In this document: positions 44,382 to 52,239 of the stretch, one piece after another | Position numbering within the stretch: the first letter of the stretch is position 1 | How the letters are laid out: each line of letters begins with the position of its first letter | Assembly: GCF_002632465.1 (NCBI RefSeq) | Contig: NZ_NIBS01000020.1 | Location: 1 to 64,000 of the forward strand | Direction of reading: 5' to 3' | Origin: Xenorhabdus budapestensis | GTDB lineage: Bacteria > Pseudomonadota > Gammaproteobacteria > Enterobacterales > Enterobacteriaceae | Length of the DNA stretch: 64,000 nucleotides | Program-made: the position numbers and the translations under genes | Notes under the pieces: generated by a model | Told to the model about the DNA's origin: nothing | Database searches by the model: none | The model's input: only the letters and a program-made list of their open reading frames with translations

Positions 44382-47177
44382 CTAATTTGTTCGGTACCAA
44401 CCCATTAACATAATATAGGCATTAATAACATCAAATCCTTCACCACTACCAGTTTCTGATGTATTACCACTAACATTATGTGCATGTTCTCCATTCCATG
44501 ATGTGTTTCCAGTCCAAGTCCGGGATGCATCAAATGTGGTAAGGTTTGCCCATCTATCTGTATATTCTATACCAGGTTTACTCTGGCCATTTCTAGCAAA
44601 AGCACCTCCAAAAATATCACTTCCATGAGCAATAACACTTGGCAGATAACCAGTAATGTTCATATTCCCACGATTATGATTATGTCCTCCAGTACTATTT
44701 GTATTCCCACTAAAATAGTGACTATGTTTTGGAATATGTTTTATAGTTAGCTGCTTAGTATCATTACCACCTGTTGATAACACATTTGATCCATTACTAG
44801 CAGCCAGACGAACTGTTCTATTTTCACCAATATACTTCCATGTTGTCCCGGGAAATAGATTGTTGGGATTTTTATTTTGTGCAAACCATAAAACAATTCC
44901 AACAGGGTATAGTAAATCTATGGATACTGATTTGGCTAACGCATCAGTGACTGCTTTTTGACTCATTATTTGTTCAGCTGAGTTTCCTGATTCTTGTACT
45001 ATAGCTGATTTTGGTACGGAATTTTTTGCCAAATTAATAGTTTCTGCATAATCATGAGCATAAGGCAGGACAGAATCATCGTAATCTTTTCCTAACAGAG
45101 GGTCATCAATGGCATAGGATTTCACCATCCATTTAATTTCCTGCTTAAGCTCATAACCATCTGACCACCTACTTATTTCTATTTCATTTTCTTCACGAGA
45201 ATAATGAATACTAGAAAAATTACTTGTCACATGATAGGTCAAACCGCCACGTATATAACAACCACTAAACACTCTACAATCTGTGATATCACCAGATTTC
45301 AGACTATATAAAAGCGGAAACTTACCATCAATAGGCCTTGCTATGCACATCATTCCACGACGAATATTTTTGACGGTCTTACGGTAGGTTTGGCTAATCC
45401 GTTTAATATTCAGGTACTGGGCATCCCCTCCCCATAGAACATCTCCACCTTCAATTTGCAATAACAAACCTGCAAGGTGTGTTTCTTTCCCAAACGGGTT
45501 TTTATTCTCTCTATCTTCCGCATAATTACGGTGAATAGTTAACCATGGATTAGCACCGTTATTATTGGAAGGAAAGCTCCACCATACCGGATAATAACGG
45601 TCAGTGCTTAAGCCGGTCAGGTCTATCGTTTTATTAAAACGCGGTTCTGCTTGAATTGCCTCAGCCGTTGGCTTATACCCTTCATGATAAACCTGATGCC
45701 CCTTAATTCGAAGATTATCAGATTTCAGGCTCATCCATTCCGAGGTTCCTCCCCCAGAAAGGCTATGCTGCCATTTGAAATATTCATTACCATTATCTCC
45801 TGTTTTAAACCACATATAGGAGTCTGTATCACCATCACCGATATTTTTAAAACCAATAGCGGCCATATCCGTATTTCTACGCCAACCTATCTCACTGTCA
45901 GTTGAAATCATGATGTCCCCGGTGACTTCTCCCCCGCTGCGTTGCAAAGCGTTTTTTGCTAAATCCACCGTTCCCACTAAACCGAGGTTTTTTACAAACT
46001 CATCTTTGTTTGGAATATCCGCACCATTATTATTTTTTTCTAAGCGGGAATTAGCATTTTCGTTAGCAGCATTTACACGAGCATCTGTTTCGTCTTTAGA
46101 ATACGCACCGACTTCACTGGCAGTTGGTTTATTAGCAGTGTTATAGTCTCTTCTCCAACTTGGTAGATAATCCTTACCATGGTTCCCATAGGTAAATTGT
46201 GCATTTGGAATACAATCATCCACCGATGTAGGAGCTGTTGTAACACGGATCGTCATCACACTTTCGATTCCCATGACTTCCACAACAGCACCTGCCAAAT
46301 GGATTGAACCACAGCCTGTATCAATAATTCTTTTATTGTTAGCATACCACCATGAGCCTTTATACACCCAATAAGGATGGTTAAAAGCACCTTGACTTTT
46401 CAACCATGCAATGAATTCTTCGGTTGTCCAAACACCACCACCTGTGTTGATAGAACCACTAAACGCTCTGGCCGAACCAATATTACGGTTAAATGTGTCT
46501 TTATCGACTACATCTGCCCCATTTTTGTTTTTCTCCAAACGCGTATTAGCATTATTAGCCGCCGCATTAGCCAAATCATAAGCCGCCTTTACCGATTTCG
46601 GTGTTGCTGCATGAGTTTCGCTATTGCTATCCACCGCGCTGCTCAGGATCACAAATCCCTTTTCTTTCAGCGTCGCATCAGGATGGTTACGGCTATTCTC
46701 ATGCTTCTTAATAGAATCATCTACATACTCACGTGTTGCCAGGATCACAGACGGATCAACTTTCAAAGTCACCGCATCAGCGCTGCTGACAATCAAGATC
46801 ATACGGATCGTTTGTGTACGACCGGAGCCTTCCTGCAATTGGGGTTTGTAGGTTTCTGCACAGTTACCAACAGCAATCAGAATGCCATCTTTGTCATACA
46901 GGCCGATTTCACGGATCCACCAGCCACCTTCATTTTCAGGAATAACCTGTTCTGCAACGATTTGGTTGGTGTTTTTCGGATCGATGCTCAGCGTATTAAT
47001 CGCTGCACGACGTTTTTCATTAATCAATTTGGTTTGTTTAGTGTCTGGCGTCGGCAGGCTGCCACCACCATCACCAACGGCCATATGGGTAATTTCGATT
47101 TTAGTACCCAGTGCCGCAGCATTTGCCAATTTATCTGCACCCAACTGTGTCAGCAGCGCAAAATATTTGGTACTCAT
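44382..47177 (-). CDS. H: tail fibre protein gpH
   Basis: The 931-residue protein begins MSTKYFALLTQLGADKLANA, the P2-type fibre N-terminus that docks on the baseplate. Residues 1-395 are the constant part. The variable part starts at NLGLVGT (site 3, near 45985). The C-terminus is a tail-collar-like region with the His-rich tips TIKHIPKHSHYFSG and SWNGEHAHNVSG, ending AYIMLMGWYRTN. It recognises the target surface. It overlaps gpI by 4 bp. Its tail carries its own specificity and can be exchanged at the crossover sites. Confidence 0.9.
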   Translation of the reverse strand: MSTKYFALLTQLGADKLANAAALGTKIEITHMAVGDGGGSLPTPDTKQTKLINEKRRAAINTLSIDPKNTNQIVAEQVIPENEGGWWIREIGLYDKDGILIAVGNCAETYKPQLQEGSGRTQTIRMILIVSSADAVTLKVDPSVILATREYVDDSIKKHENSRNHPDATLKEKGFVILSSAVDSNSETHAATPKSVKAAYDLANAAANNANTRLEKNKNGADVVDKDTFNRNIGSARAFSGSINTGGGVWTTEEFIAWLKSQGAFNHPYWVYKGSWWYANNKRIIDTGCGSIHLAGAVVEVMGIESVMTIRVTTAPTSVDDCIPNAQFTYGNHGKDYLPSWRRDYNTANKPTASEVGAYSKDETDARVNAANENANSRLEKNNNGADIPNKDEFVKNLGLVGTVDLAKNALQRSGGEVTGDIMISTDSEIGWRRNTDMAAIGFKNIGDGDTDSYMWFKTGDNGNEYFKWQHSLSGGGTSEWMSLKSDNLRIKGHQVYHEGYKPTAEAIQAEPRFNKTIDLTGLSTDRYYPVWWSFPSNNNGANPWLTIHRNYAEDRENKNPFGKETHLAGLLLQIEGGDVLWGGDAQYLNIKRISQTYRKTVKNIRRGMMCIARPIDGKFPLLYSLKSGDITDCRVFSGCYIRGGLTYHVTSNFSSIHYSREENEIEISRWSDGYELKQEIKWMVKSYAIDDPLLGKDYDDSVLPYAHDYAETINLAKNSVPKSAIVQESGNSAEQIMSQKAVTDALAKSVSIDLLYPVGIVLWFAQNKNPNNLFPGTTWKYIGENRTVRLAASNGSNVLSTGGNDTKQLTIKHIPKHSHYFSGNTNSTGGHNHNRGNMNITGYLPSVIAHGSDIFGGAFARNGQSKPGIEYTDRWANLTTFDASRTWTGNTSWNGEHAHNVSGNTSETGSGEGFDVINAYIMLMGWYRTN
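45979..45990 (+). other. invertase crossover-like site 3 (AAACCGAGGTTT)
   Basis: Perfect core, AAACC-GA-GGTTT, identical to the gix core of phage Mu as I recall it. It is placed inside gpH in the codons for NLGLV, and the fibre frame is preserved across all three sites. Confidence 0.8.
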
Positions 47178-47782
47178 GGTCTAATCCTCATGTCATCAAT
47201 AATATGTACTCCCGCGCCCACAATTTCTGAGCCGGATACTGTCACTTCTTTCGGGAAATAGGGATAAACTGTCAGCTCGTCACCGCTGTAAGTCGCTGCC
47301 GAATAGTGATATTCACCACGCGTATCCAGGTTGATATCCAATCCAATCAAATGTCGGCTGACTGGCTTGGCATCGAAAATCAAATTTTCCAGCTCTTCGA
47401 ACATTTCATGGGTGATACCACTATCTAGTACGCCGATATCCAGCCGGAAAGTGCCCGGCTCATCGTTGGTCTGCCACCATTCCCGTACTCGGATGAGATA
47501 ACCCAACGGTTCAACCACCCGCCGAATTGCACCAATCGTTCCTTTGTGTTTGTGTAGGAACAACGAACCTTTGATCACTTCCCTTTTGGTGCTCTCAGGC
47601 CAGTTTTCGTCCCAGCGATCCACTGACCACGCCCATGCCAGATAAGGCAGTAACGATGCCGGACAAGTATCTGGATTCCACAGTTCCCGTAATGGCACTT
47701 TGATCTTCTGCAACTCAGCACAAGCTTTAGCCGCTGCAAGTTCTAACTGGGTTGAGCCCATCGGCAGCAGGCGATCACTCAT
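47174..47782 (-). CDS. I: baseplate protein gpI
   Basis: The 202-residue protein matches P2 gpI: MSDRLLPMGSTQLELAAAKA, ELWNPDTCPASLLPYLAWAW, RRVVEPLGYLIRVREWWQTN. It is a baseplate wedge component. It overlaps gpJ by 8 bp and gpH by 4 bp, so V-W-J-I-H is one operon. Confidence 0.95.
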   Translation of the reverse strand: MSDRLLPMGSTQLELAAAKACAELQKIKVPLRELWNPDTCPASLLPYLAWAWSVDRWDENWPESTKREVIKGSLFLHKHKGTIGAIRRVVEPLGYLIRVREWWQTNDEPGTFRLDIGVLDSGITHEMFEELENLIFDAKPVSRHLIGLDINLDTRGEYHYSAATYSGDELTVYPYFPKEVTVSGSEIVGAGVHIIDDMRIRP

Positions 47783-48683
47783 CAGAACCTCCCATCGTCA
47801 ATGTGGTCTTGGTGCAGTAAGAAGCCTGGGTTTTATCCAGCACAACGTCTTTCAGCGGGGCTTTCAGTTCTACACGCTGGACACCTTCCACATGCAATGC
47901 GGCATAAATCGCTGACAAACGAATGTCACGCCCCAAACGATGCTGTGCTTCGACGTAATGTTTCAGTTTTTGCTCAGCCGCCTTACGGATAGGTTCTGAT
48001 TCCGGCGTCGGGAAGATGTACAACACCGCATCAATTTCATATTCCACGATGTTCGCTGACTGGACTTTCAGGCGATCTGCTACCGGACGTACATTTTCGT
48101 CGTTCAGGGCTTTTTCAACGATTTCCAGCAATTCTTTGGATGCCACGCCTTTGTCTTCACGGGACATGATTGTTACCGTGACGTTGGCTGGTGACGGGCT
48201 GATAGCCGAAGCATCCGCGACACGACCATCCGCACTGCGGGCATGGTACTCATATGCCCCAACCGGACCTGCAACGCTCAGACCTTCAAAGGCTTGAGGA
48301 ATACGCACGCGGTAATCGTTGTCGGATTCCATGACAGCCAGTGTCGGCGGTATGGTGGAATTATCCGCAGAACGCAAAACCATGCGGGATACATTGTTGT
48401 TCGCACCCAATTGATCCAGATCGCTACCGGTTGAATAAGCAACCATTACCGCACGTGCAGCTTCATTAACTCGCTGGCGCAGAAGCAGTTCGCGGTACAC
48501 GTTCTCTTCCAGCAACTTCACCAAAGGTTCAGATTCAAGTTGTAAAGTTCGTGCAATCGCATCCTTCTGTTCTTCAGGATAAAGCGATATCAACCCTCTT
48601 TTACGCTCTTCTAGCAGTTGTTCGTAATCCAGTGGCTCAACCACATCCGGTGGTGGCAACTGGCTTAAATCGATTGTTGGCAT
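47775..48683 (-). CDS. J: baseplate protein gpJ
   Basis: The 302-residue protein matches P2 gpJ: MPTIDLSQLPPPDVVEPLDY, VAYSTGSDLDQLGANNNVSR, RLGRDIRLSAIYAALHVEGV. It is a baseplate wedge component that holds the fibres with gpI and gpH. Confidence 0.95.
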   Translation of the reverse strand: MPTIDLSQLPPPDVVEPLDYEQLLEERKRGLISLYPEEQKDAIARTLQLESEPLVKLLEENVYRELLLRQRVNEAARAVMVAYSTGSDLDQLGANNNVSRMVLRSADNSTIPPTLAVMESDNDYRVRIPQAFEGLSVAGPVGAYEYHARSADGRVADASAISPSPANVTVTIMSREDKGVASKELLEIVEKALNDENVRPVADRLKVQSANIVEYEIDAVLYIFPTPESEPIRKAAEQKLKHYVEAQHRLGRDIRLSAIYAALHVEGVQRVELKAPLKDVVLDKTQASYCTKTTLTMGGSDE

Positions 48684-48705
48684 ACCTTACCTCTCAGAAA
48701 TAGCC

Positions 48706-49056
48706 TCACCGGGAATGGCTCACCGGAATAGAAAGTGAAAATTCTCTGGCGGATTGATGGTAAGTACCCGTGATATCCACCACCATTCTGCCGTCCTGTA
48801 GGGTTTCCATCGTGATTGACGTCAGCGTCACACGTGGTTCCCAACGGCTAATTGCGGTATAACTAGCCGCCATGACCTGAAGCCTGAGCGCTGGGTTTTG
48901 CGGCCAATCAATCAGCTCAGGCAGCAAAGAGCCGTAAGTTCGCCGTGCAATACGGCTACCCACAGAGGTCAGTAAAATATCGCTGACAGATTGCCGGACA
49001 TGATCCAGATCGGTCAGCTCCCTACCTGTCTGTCGGTTCATACCCAGATACATCAT
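48706..49056 (-). CDS. W: baseplate protein gpW
   Basis: The 116-residue protein matches P2 gpW (T4 gp25-like): MMYLGMNRQTGRELTDLDHV, SDILLTSVGSRIARRTYGSL. It overlaps gpV by 4 bp. Confidence 0.95.
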   Translation of the reverse strand: MMYLGMNRQTGRELTDLDHVRQSVSDILLTSVGSRIARRTYGSLLPELIDWPQNPALRLQVMAASYTAISRWEPRVTLTSITMETLQDGRMVVDITGTYHQSAREFSLSIPVSHSR

Positions 49057-49688
49057 ACGGGGCCTCCTGATGTGTCACCGCCTGACCGAATACCGGTGTG
49101 TTTATGGGAATCCACGACCACGCCGTTGGAACTGAATGTGCCGCCGGTGTGTTCAATATTGCCCGTCATTTTGCCGCCGTTGCGCACGATCAGATTCCCC
49201 GTGCTCATTAGCTGCGTACAGATGACTTCCGGTGTATTCAGCGTGATCCTGGTGCTGGCAACACAGGTAATTTCCGGCGCAGTAATATGAACGGAATCCG
49301 ATGCAGTCACTGTCGCGGTTTTGATGCCAGTCACAGTCAATGCGCCTGATTGCGGTTCATATTCCATCACTGCACCATCCGGAAACTTAATATGCGTTGC
49401 TTCAGGAGACGTTGATGGTGCCGGAAACTCATCTGAAAAAATTGCTGGCAATACAAAGGCGGTGGTCAGTTCGCCGCCTATGGACAGTAATAAAACCTGC
49501 TCACCAACACTGGGCGCCCACCACGTGCGGGAGTTTCCCGCTCTGGATGTCAACCAGTGCAGCCAGTCGGTTTCAAGGTTGCCTGTCGCGACTCGGCACA
49601 TTCCCTTTGTGGTATCCACCTGGGTAATGACGCCTGTTCGGATCAGGTTGCGCAATAAGCGCATCAGTTCAGTGAGTTGTGTGTTCAT
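49053..49688 (-). CDS. V: baseplate spike protein gpV
   Basis: The 211-residue protein is exactly the length of P2 gpV: MNTQLTELMRLLRNLIRTGV, an OB-fold with WWAPSVGEQVLLLSIGGELT, and a C-terminal beta-helix ending GVVVDSHKHTGIRSGG. The H-x-H near the C-terminus binds iron at the spike tip. The ATG at 49688 is used; an upstream frame to 49751 has no P2 counterpart. Confidence 0.95.
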   Translation of the reverse strand: MNTQLTELMRLLRNLIRTGVITQVDTTKGMCRVATGNLETDWLHWLTSRAGNSRTWWAPSVGEQVLLLSIGGELTTAFVLPAIFSDEFPAPSTSPEATHIKFPDGAVMEYEPQSGALTVTGIKTATVTASDSVHITAPEITCVASTRITLNTPEVICTQLMSTGNLIVRNGGKMTGNIEHTGGTFSSNGVVVDSHKHTGIRSGGDTSGGPV

Positions 49689-49787
49689 AACGTAAGAATG
49701 CCATGAAAAAGCAGGTGAAACATTAAACTGGACTTGTAGGAACAGACACACAAAACAACAGATAAAATCAAATTAAATCAATAAAAT

Positions 49788-49819
49788 AAAAGCCTTCTTC
49801 TAGAATAAAAAAGGCTTTT
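49788..49819 (-). terminator. terminator between lysis and baseplate genes
   Basis: TAAAAGCCTT / AAGGCTTTTA stem with T-rich flanks. It lies downstream of Rz and upstream of gpV on the minus strand. Confidence 0.65.
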
Positions 49820-49860
49820 AGGGGTCATGTAAGGGAGTTCTGTTAAATCATGCGGAATGA

Positions 49861-50361
49861 CTAGGGCTTACATTGCCGGACAACTTCACGGACATACTGT
49901 TGCAGGTAATCTAATTTGGCTTGGTCGCTGATGATCCCGGCTCGGATATCGTAAATAGTGCGTCCAGCTTTTGCAGTGAGTTCGATTTGGGTTCCATCGC
50001 CCACGCTGTAGGAGCTGGTATTTCGGTTTTGGGTGAGTTGACAGGTAGCAAGGTTAGAGATGGCGATTTGCACCCGACGATGACCAGCGGCAATATCAGC
50101 CCGCAAAGCGGTATTTTTTTCAGTAACATAAGCTAATTTTCCAGAATAGTATTCATCCAATTGGGTGGCCCTGTTCTGTGCATCTTTCATTTGTTGAATA
50201 GCAGACAATGTTTCCTGGCTTGTTTTCTGGTAGATAGCAGCGATTTGAGCAGAATGTTGCTGCTTCAAGTTTGCCACTTCGCTAAGAAACAGTGAACGGT
50301 GTCCCCACCAGCCAAAACATCCTCCAATTACGAGAGTGACAATTAAAGGTATTTTCTTCAT
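49861..50361 (-). CDS. i-spanin Rz-like lysis protein
   Basis: The 166-residue protein starts MKKIPLIVTLVIGGCFGWWG, an N-terminal membrane anchor, followed by a long coiled coil (EVANLKQQHSAQIAAIYQKT) and a C-terminal periplasmic part. This is the inner-membrane spanin. It overlaps the endolysin stop codon. It is paired with the nested lipoprotein gene described next. Confidence 0.85.
   Translation of the reverse strand: MKKIPLIVTLVIGGCFGWWGHRSLFLSEVANLKQQHSAQIAAIYQKTSQETLSAIQQMKDAQNRATQLDEYYSGKLAYVTEKNTALRADIAAGHRRVQIAISNLATCQLTQNRNTSSYSVGDGTQIELTAKAGRTIYDIRAGIISDQAKLDYLQQYVREVVRQCKP
49911..50129 (-). CDS. o-spanin Rz1-like lipoprotein, nested in Rz
   Basis: The 72-residue frame lies wholly inside the Rz gene in another frame. 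It begins MLLKKIPLCGLILPLVIVGC, a lipoprotein signal ending in a lipobox Cys. The mature part is Pro- and Ser-rich (KSPSLTLLPVNSPKTEIPAP). Nested Rz1 genes of this kind are usual. It spans to the outer membrane with Rz. Confidence 0.8.
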   Translation of the reverse strand: MLLKKIPLCGLILPLVIVGCKSPSLTLLPVNSPKTEIPAPTAWAMEPKSNSLQKLDALFTISEPGSSATKPN

Positions 50362-50897
50362 TGTTCCAGCCCCCAACAAGCCAGTTCAGATTCCTGATCA
50401 CGCCGTAAGACCTGCCCATAACAGCCGTTCGGCTGCCCTTTAGTTTTTCGGCAATCATGCCCTCCATCATAAATCCAGCGTTTAATCTCCTGACAAGCAC
50501 CTTTTCTATCTCCGGCATTGAGCTTGCGATAAAATGTGGAAGAAAAGCACTTTGAGGGACCGATGTTATACGGGCAAAAACTGGCAATCCCTGCAATTTG
50601 TGGTTCAGTCAGCGGGATGTGGATATTCTTTTTTACCCAATCAATCGCTTTATCAGCTTCAATCCGGTTCAAGGCTTCACATTGTTCAGAGGTCAACTGC
50701 ATTCCTTTATATACCGCTTTACCATCAATGCGCGTCACCCCCCGACATATCGTCCAAACCCCACCAGCATCCTGATAGGCTGTAAGTCGATTACCCTCTT
50801 TCTCATCAAGGAACTGGGAAAGAATGACGGAAGAACTGGCACCACCAATGATAAGACCAATAAGCAACCGACTAAGTTTAGTTTTGAAATCCTGCAT
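50358..50897 (-). CDS. SAR-type endolysin (GH24 lysozyme)
   Basis: The 179-residue protein has an N-terminal hydrophobic segment with weakly apolar residues (LLIGLIIGGASSSVILSQF), typical of a signal-arrest-release anchor. The lysozyme core has the catalytic pattern EKEGNRLTAYQDAGGVWTIC (Glu and Asp, then Cys in the place of Thr, as in P21-type). It degrades peptidoglycan after release. It overlaps the holin gene. Confidence 0.9.
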   Translation of the reverse strand: MQDFKTKLSRLLIGLIIGGASSSVILSQFLDEKEGNRLTAYQDAGGVWTICRGVTRIDGKAVYKGMQLTSEQCEALNRIEADKAIDWVKKNIHIPLTEPQIAGIASFCPYNIGPSKCFSSTFYRKLNAGDRKGACQEIKRWIYDGGHDCRKTKGQPNGCYGQVLRRDQESELACWGLEQ

Positions 50898-50902
50898 ACA
50901 TA

Positions 50903-51166
50903 TCACAGCTCTTTTGGTGCGTGACTTATCAGCTCGCTGACAATACTGGCTGATTTTGACGCAGGATCTACCTCCAGATTTTCCAGAATTTCTTTTAAGA
51001 TCAAAGTGCGTTTCATTTGCTCACGACGATTGAGACGATAAGTCAGAATGCCGAGAGCAATGCTGGCGAATGCTCCCAGCAGGAAACTCCACTCATATAA
51101 AGAAAGACCGGAAAAAATAGCGGTCGTGCTGGCGCAGGCATAAGTTGCATGGCTGTATTTATCCAT
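50903..51166 (-). CDS. holin
   Basis: The 87-residue protein has a hydrophobic region (STTAIFSGLSLYEWSFLLGA, then FASIALGILTYRLNRREQMK) that would form two membrane segments. A charged C-terminus follows. Its place between gpX and the endolysin is that of P2 gpY. It starts the timed membrane opening or depolarisation. Confidence 0.8.
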   Translation of the reverse strand: MDKYSHATYACASTTAIFSGLSLYEWSFLLGAFASIALGILTYRLNRREQMKRTLILKEILENLEVDPASKSASIVSELISHAPKEL

Positions 51167-51175
51167 TCATACCCC

Positions 51176-51379
51176 TTAATCCCAAAGCTGGATCATGGGT
51201 TTGCTGGCCGCAGGCATAAAGTCCGGCATTTCAACTTTCGTTCCATGAGGCAATATCGCGCCAAAATCAGCAAGTCCCGGATTGGCCAGCAATACACGCT
51301 CCGCCATACCCAATGTCTGACCATAATGGCGCCAGCACAAAGCATCAACCGTCTCATTTTGTTGTGCAATAATTTGCAT
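51176..51379 (-). CDS. X: tail protein gpX
   Basis: The 67-residue protein matches P2 gpX: MQIIAQQNETVDALCWRHYG, RVLLANPGLADFGAILPHGT, with a LysM-like fold. The start at 51379 has AAGGAGAG before it; the longer frame to 51484 is not needed. It is a small tail protein present in P2-like tails. Confidence 0.93.
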   Translation of the reverse strand: MQIIAQQNETVDALCWRHYGQTLGMAERVLLANPGLADFGAILPHGTKVEMPDFMPAASKPMIQLWD

Positions 51380-51517
51380 ACACTCTCCTTTTCTTTGCAG
51401 AAAATAGTCAATAAATCGGAAAGTTATGATCGAATAATCAGCGGAATGCCTCAATGAAACAGCATTGTTAGGGAAGTAGTACAAATGAAGAACAACTCTG
51501 CTGGGATATTTATCTTT

Positions 51518-51555
51518 TTAAAAAGCATAAGGGCAGGAATTGCCCTGCCCTTATG
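51518..51555 (-). terminator. terminator after the DinI-like operon
   Basis: CATAAGGGCA / TGCCCTTATG stem followed on the minus strand by CTTTTTAAAAAG. Confidence 0.8.
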
Positions 51556-51601
51556 TTATTTAAATTGCTTGCTATTTGTAGGTGAATTCAATCTATTAGG
51601 C

Positions 51602-51841
51602 CTAATCCGCTAGCCAGCTATCATCCTCCCAGACACTTTGGATGAGTTCCATTATTTGGTTGTGTTCATTACTGTTTTTATTTCCTGTCACTTTTACGGA
51701 TGTATTGCTGCTGACGGCAATTCTAAAACGCGTATCTGGATACTGAGGTAGTATTTTCTTTTTAAGTTCATTTTCAAGTGCAGACATGACTGATTCAGAA
51801 ACATTAGCTCGCTTATCGAAAAGTATTTCAATTTGCATCAT
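51602..51841 (-). CDS. DinI-like protein
   Basis: The 79-residue protein fits the DinI family (IEILFDKRANVSESVMSALE, LKKKILPQYPDTRFRIAVSS). DinI family proteins control RecA filaments, and P2-like elements use relatives to tie induction to the SOS response. It lies 16 bp after the next gene and shares its SOS-box promoter. Confidence 0.85.
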   Translation of the reverse strand: MMQIEILFDKRANVSESVMSALENELKKKILPQYPDTRFRIAVSSNTSVKVTGNKNSNEHNQIMELIQSVWEDDSWLAD

Positions 51842-51857
51842 TTTCTCCCGTCAAAGT

Positions 51858-52100
51858 CTATTCTTCTACCGAATCTGAATTTACCGACCATTCCCTTTCT
51901 AACAAATTATTTTTATACAACTTATTATAACCACTGAGTCTTTTTTCATAAGGTGCAGATAACTCAGCTATCCAGACCAATGCCAATTCTTTATCTTCTG
52001 CTTGATTGCATTCACAACTTGTCGCCATTCTGGCAATAAAATTAATACGTTGTGCTACCAATGATTCCATAAGAGAGTCCACTGATATATACGCCTCCAC
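51858..52100 (-). CDS. small SOS-controlled protein, unknown
   Basis: The 80-residue protein (VAQRINFIARMATSCECNQA, KELALVWIAELSAPYEKRLS) has no recognised family. Its start is 6 bp from an SOS box and it is cotranscribed with the DinI-like gene. A role in induction of the tailocin is inferred from place only. Confidence 0.6.
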   Translation of the reverse strand: MEAYISVDSLMESLVAQRINFIARMATSCECNQAEDKELALVWIAELSAPYEKRLSGYNKLYKNNLLEREWSVNSDSVEE

Positions 52101-52106
52101 TCAAAA

Positions 52107-52122
52107 CTGTATATATATACAG
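52107..52122. promoter_or_regulatory. LexA (SOS) box
   Basis: CTGTATATATATACAG is a perfect match to the LexA palindrome CTGT-N8-ACAG with the preferred TA-rich core. It covers the promoter of the two-gene minus-strand operon. Confidence 0.92.
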
Positions 52123-52239
52123 TACACCTAATTAGTGAAAATTTAAAGTAGTTTTTTCCCTTCCTAAAGATAAAAATTAATAGTTAATAACTATTATTTA
52201 TTTCTTTTATGGAATTTTTTTTTGTAAAAATAACATTAC

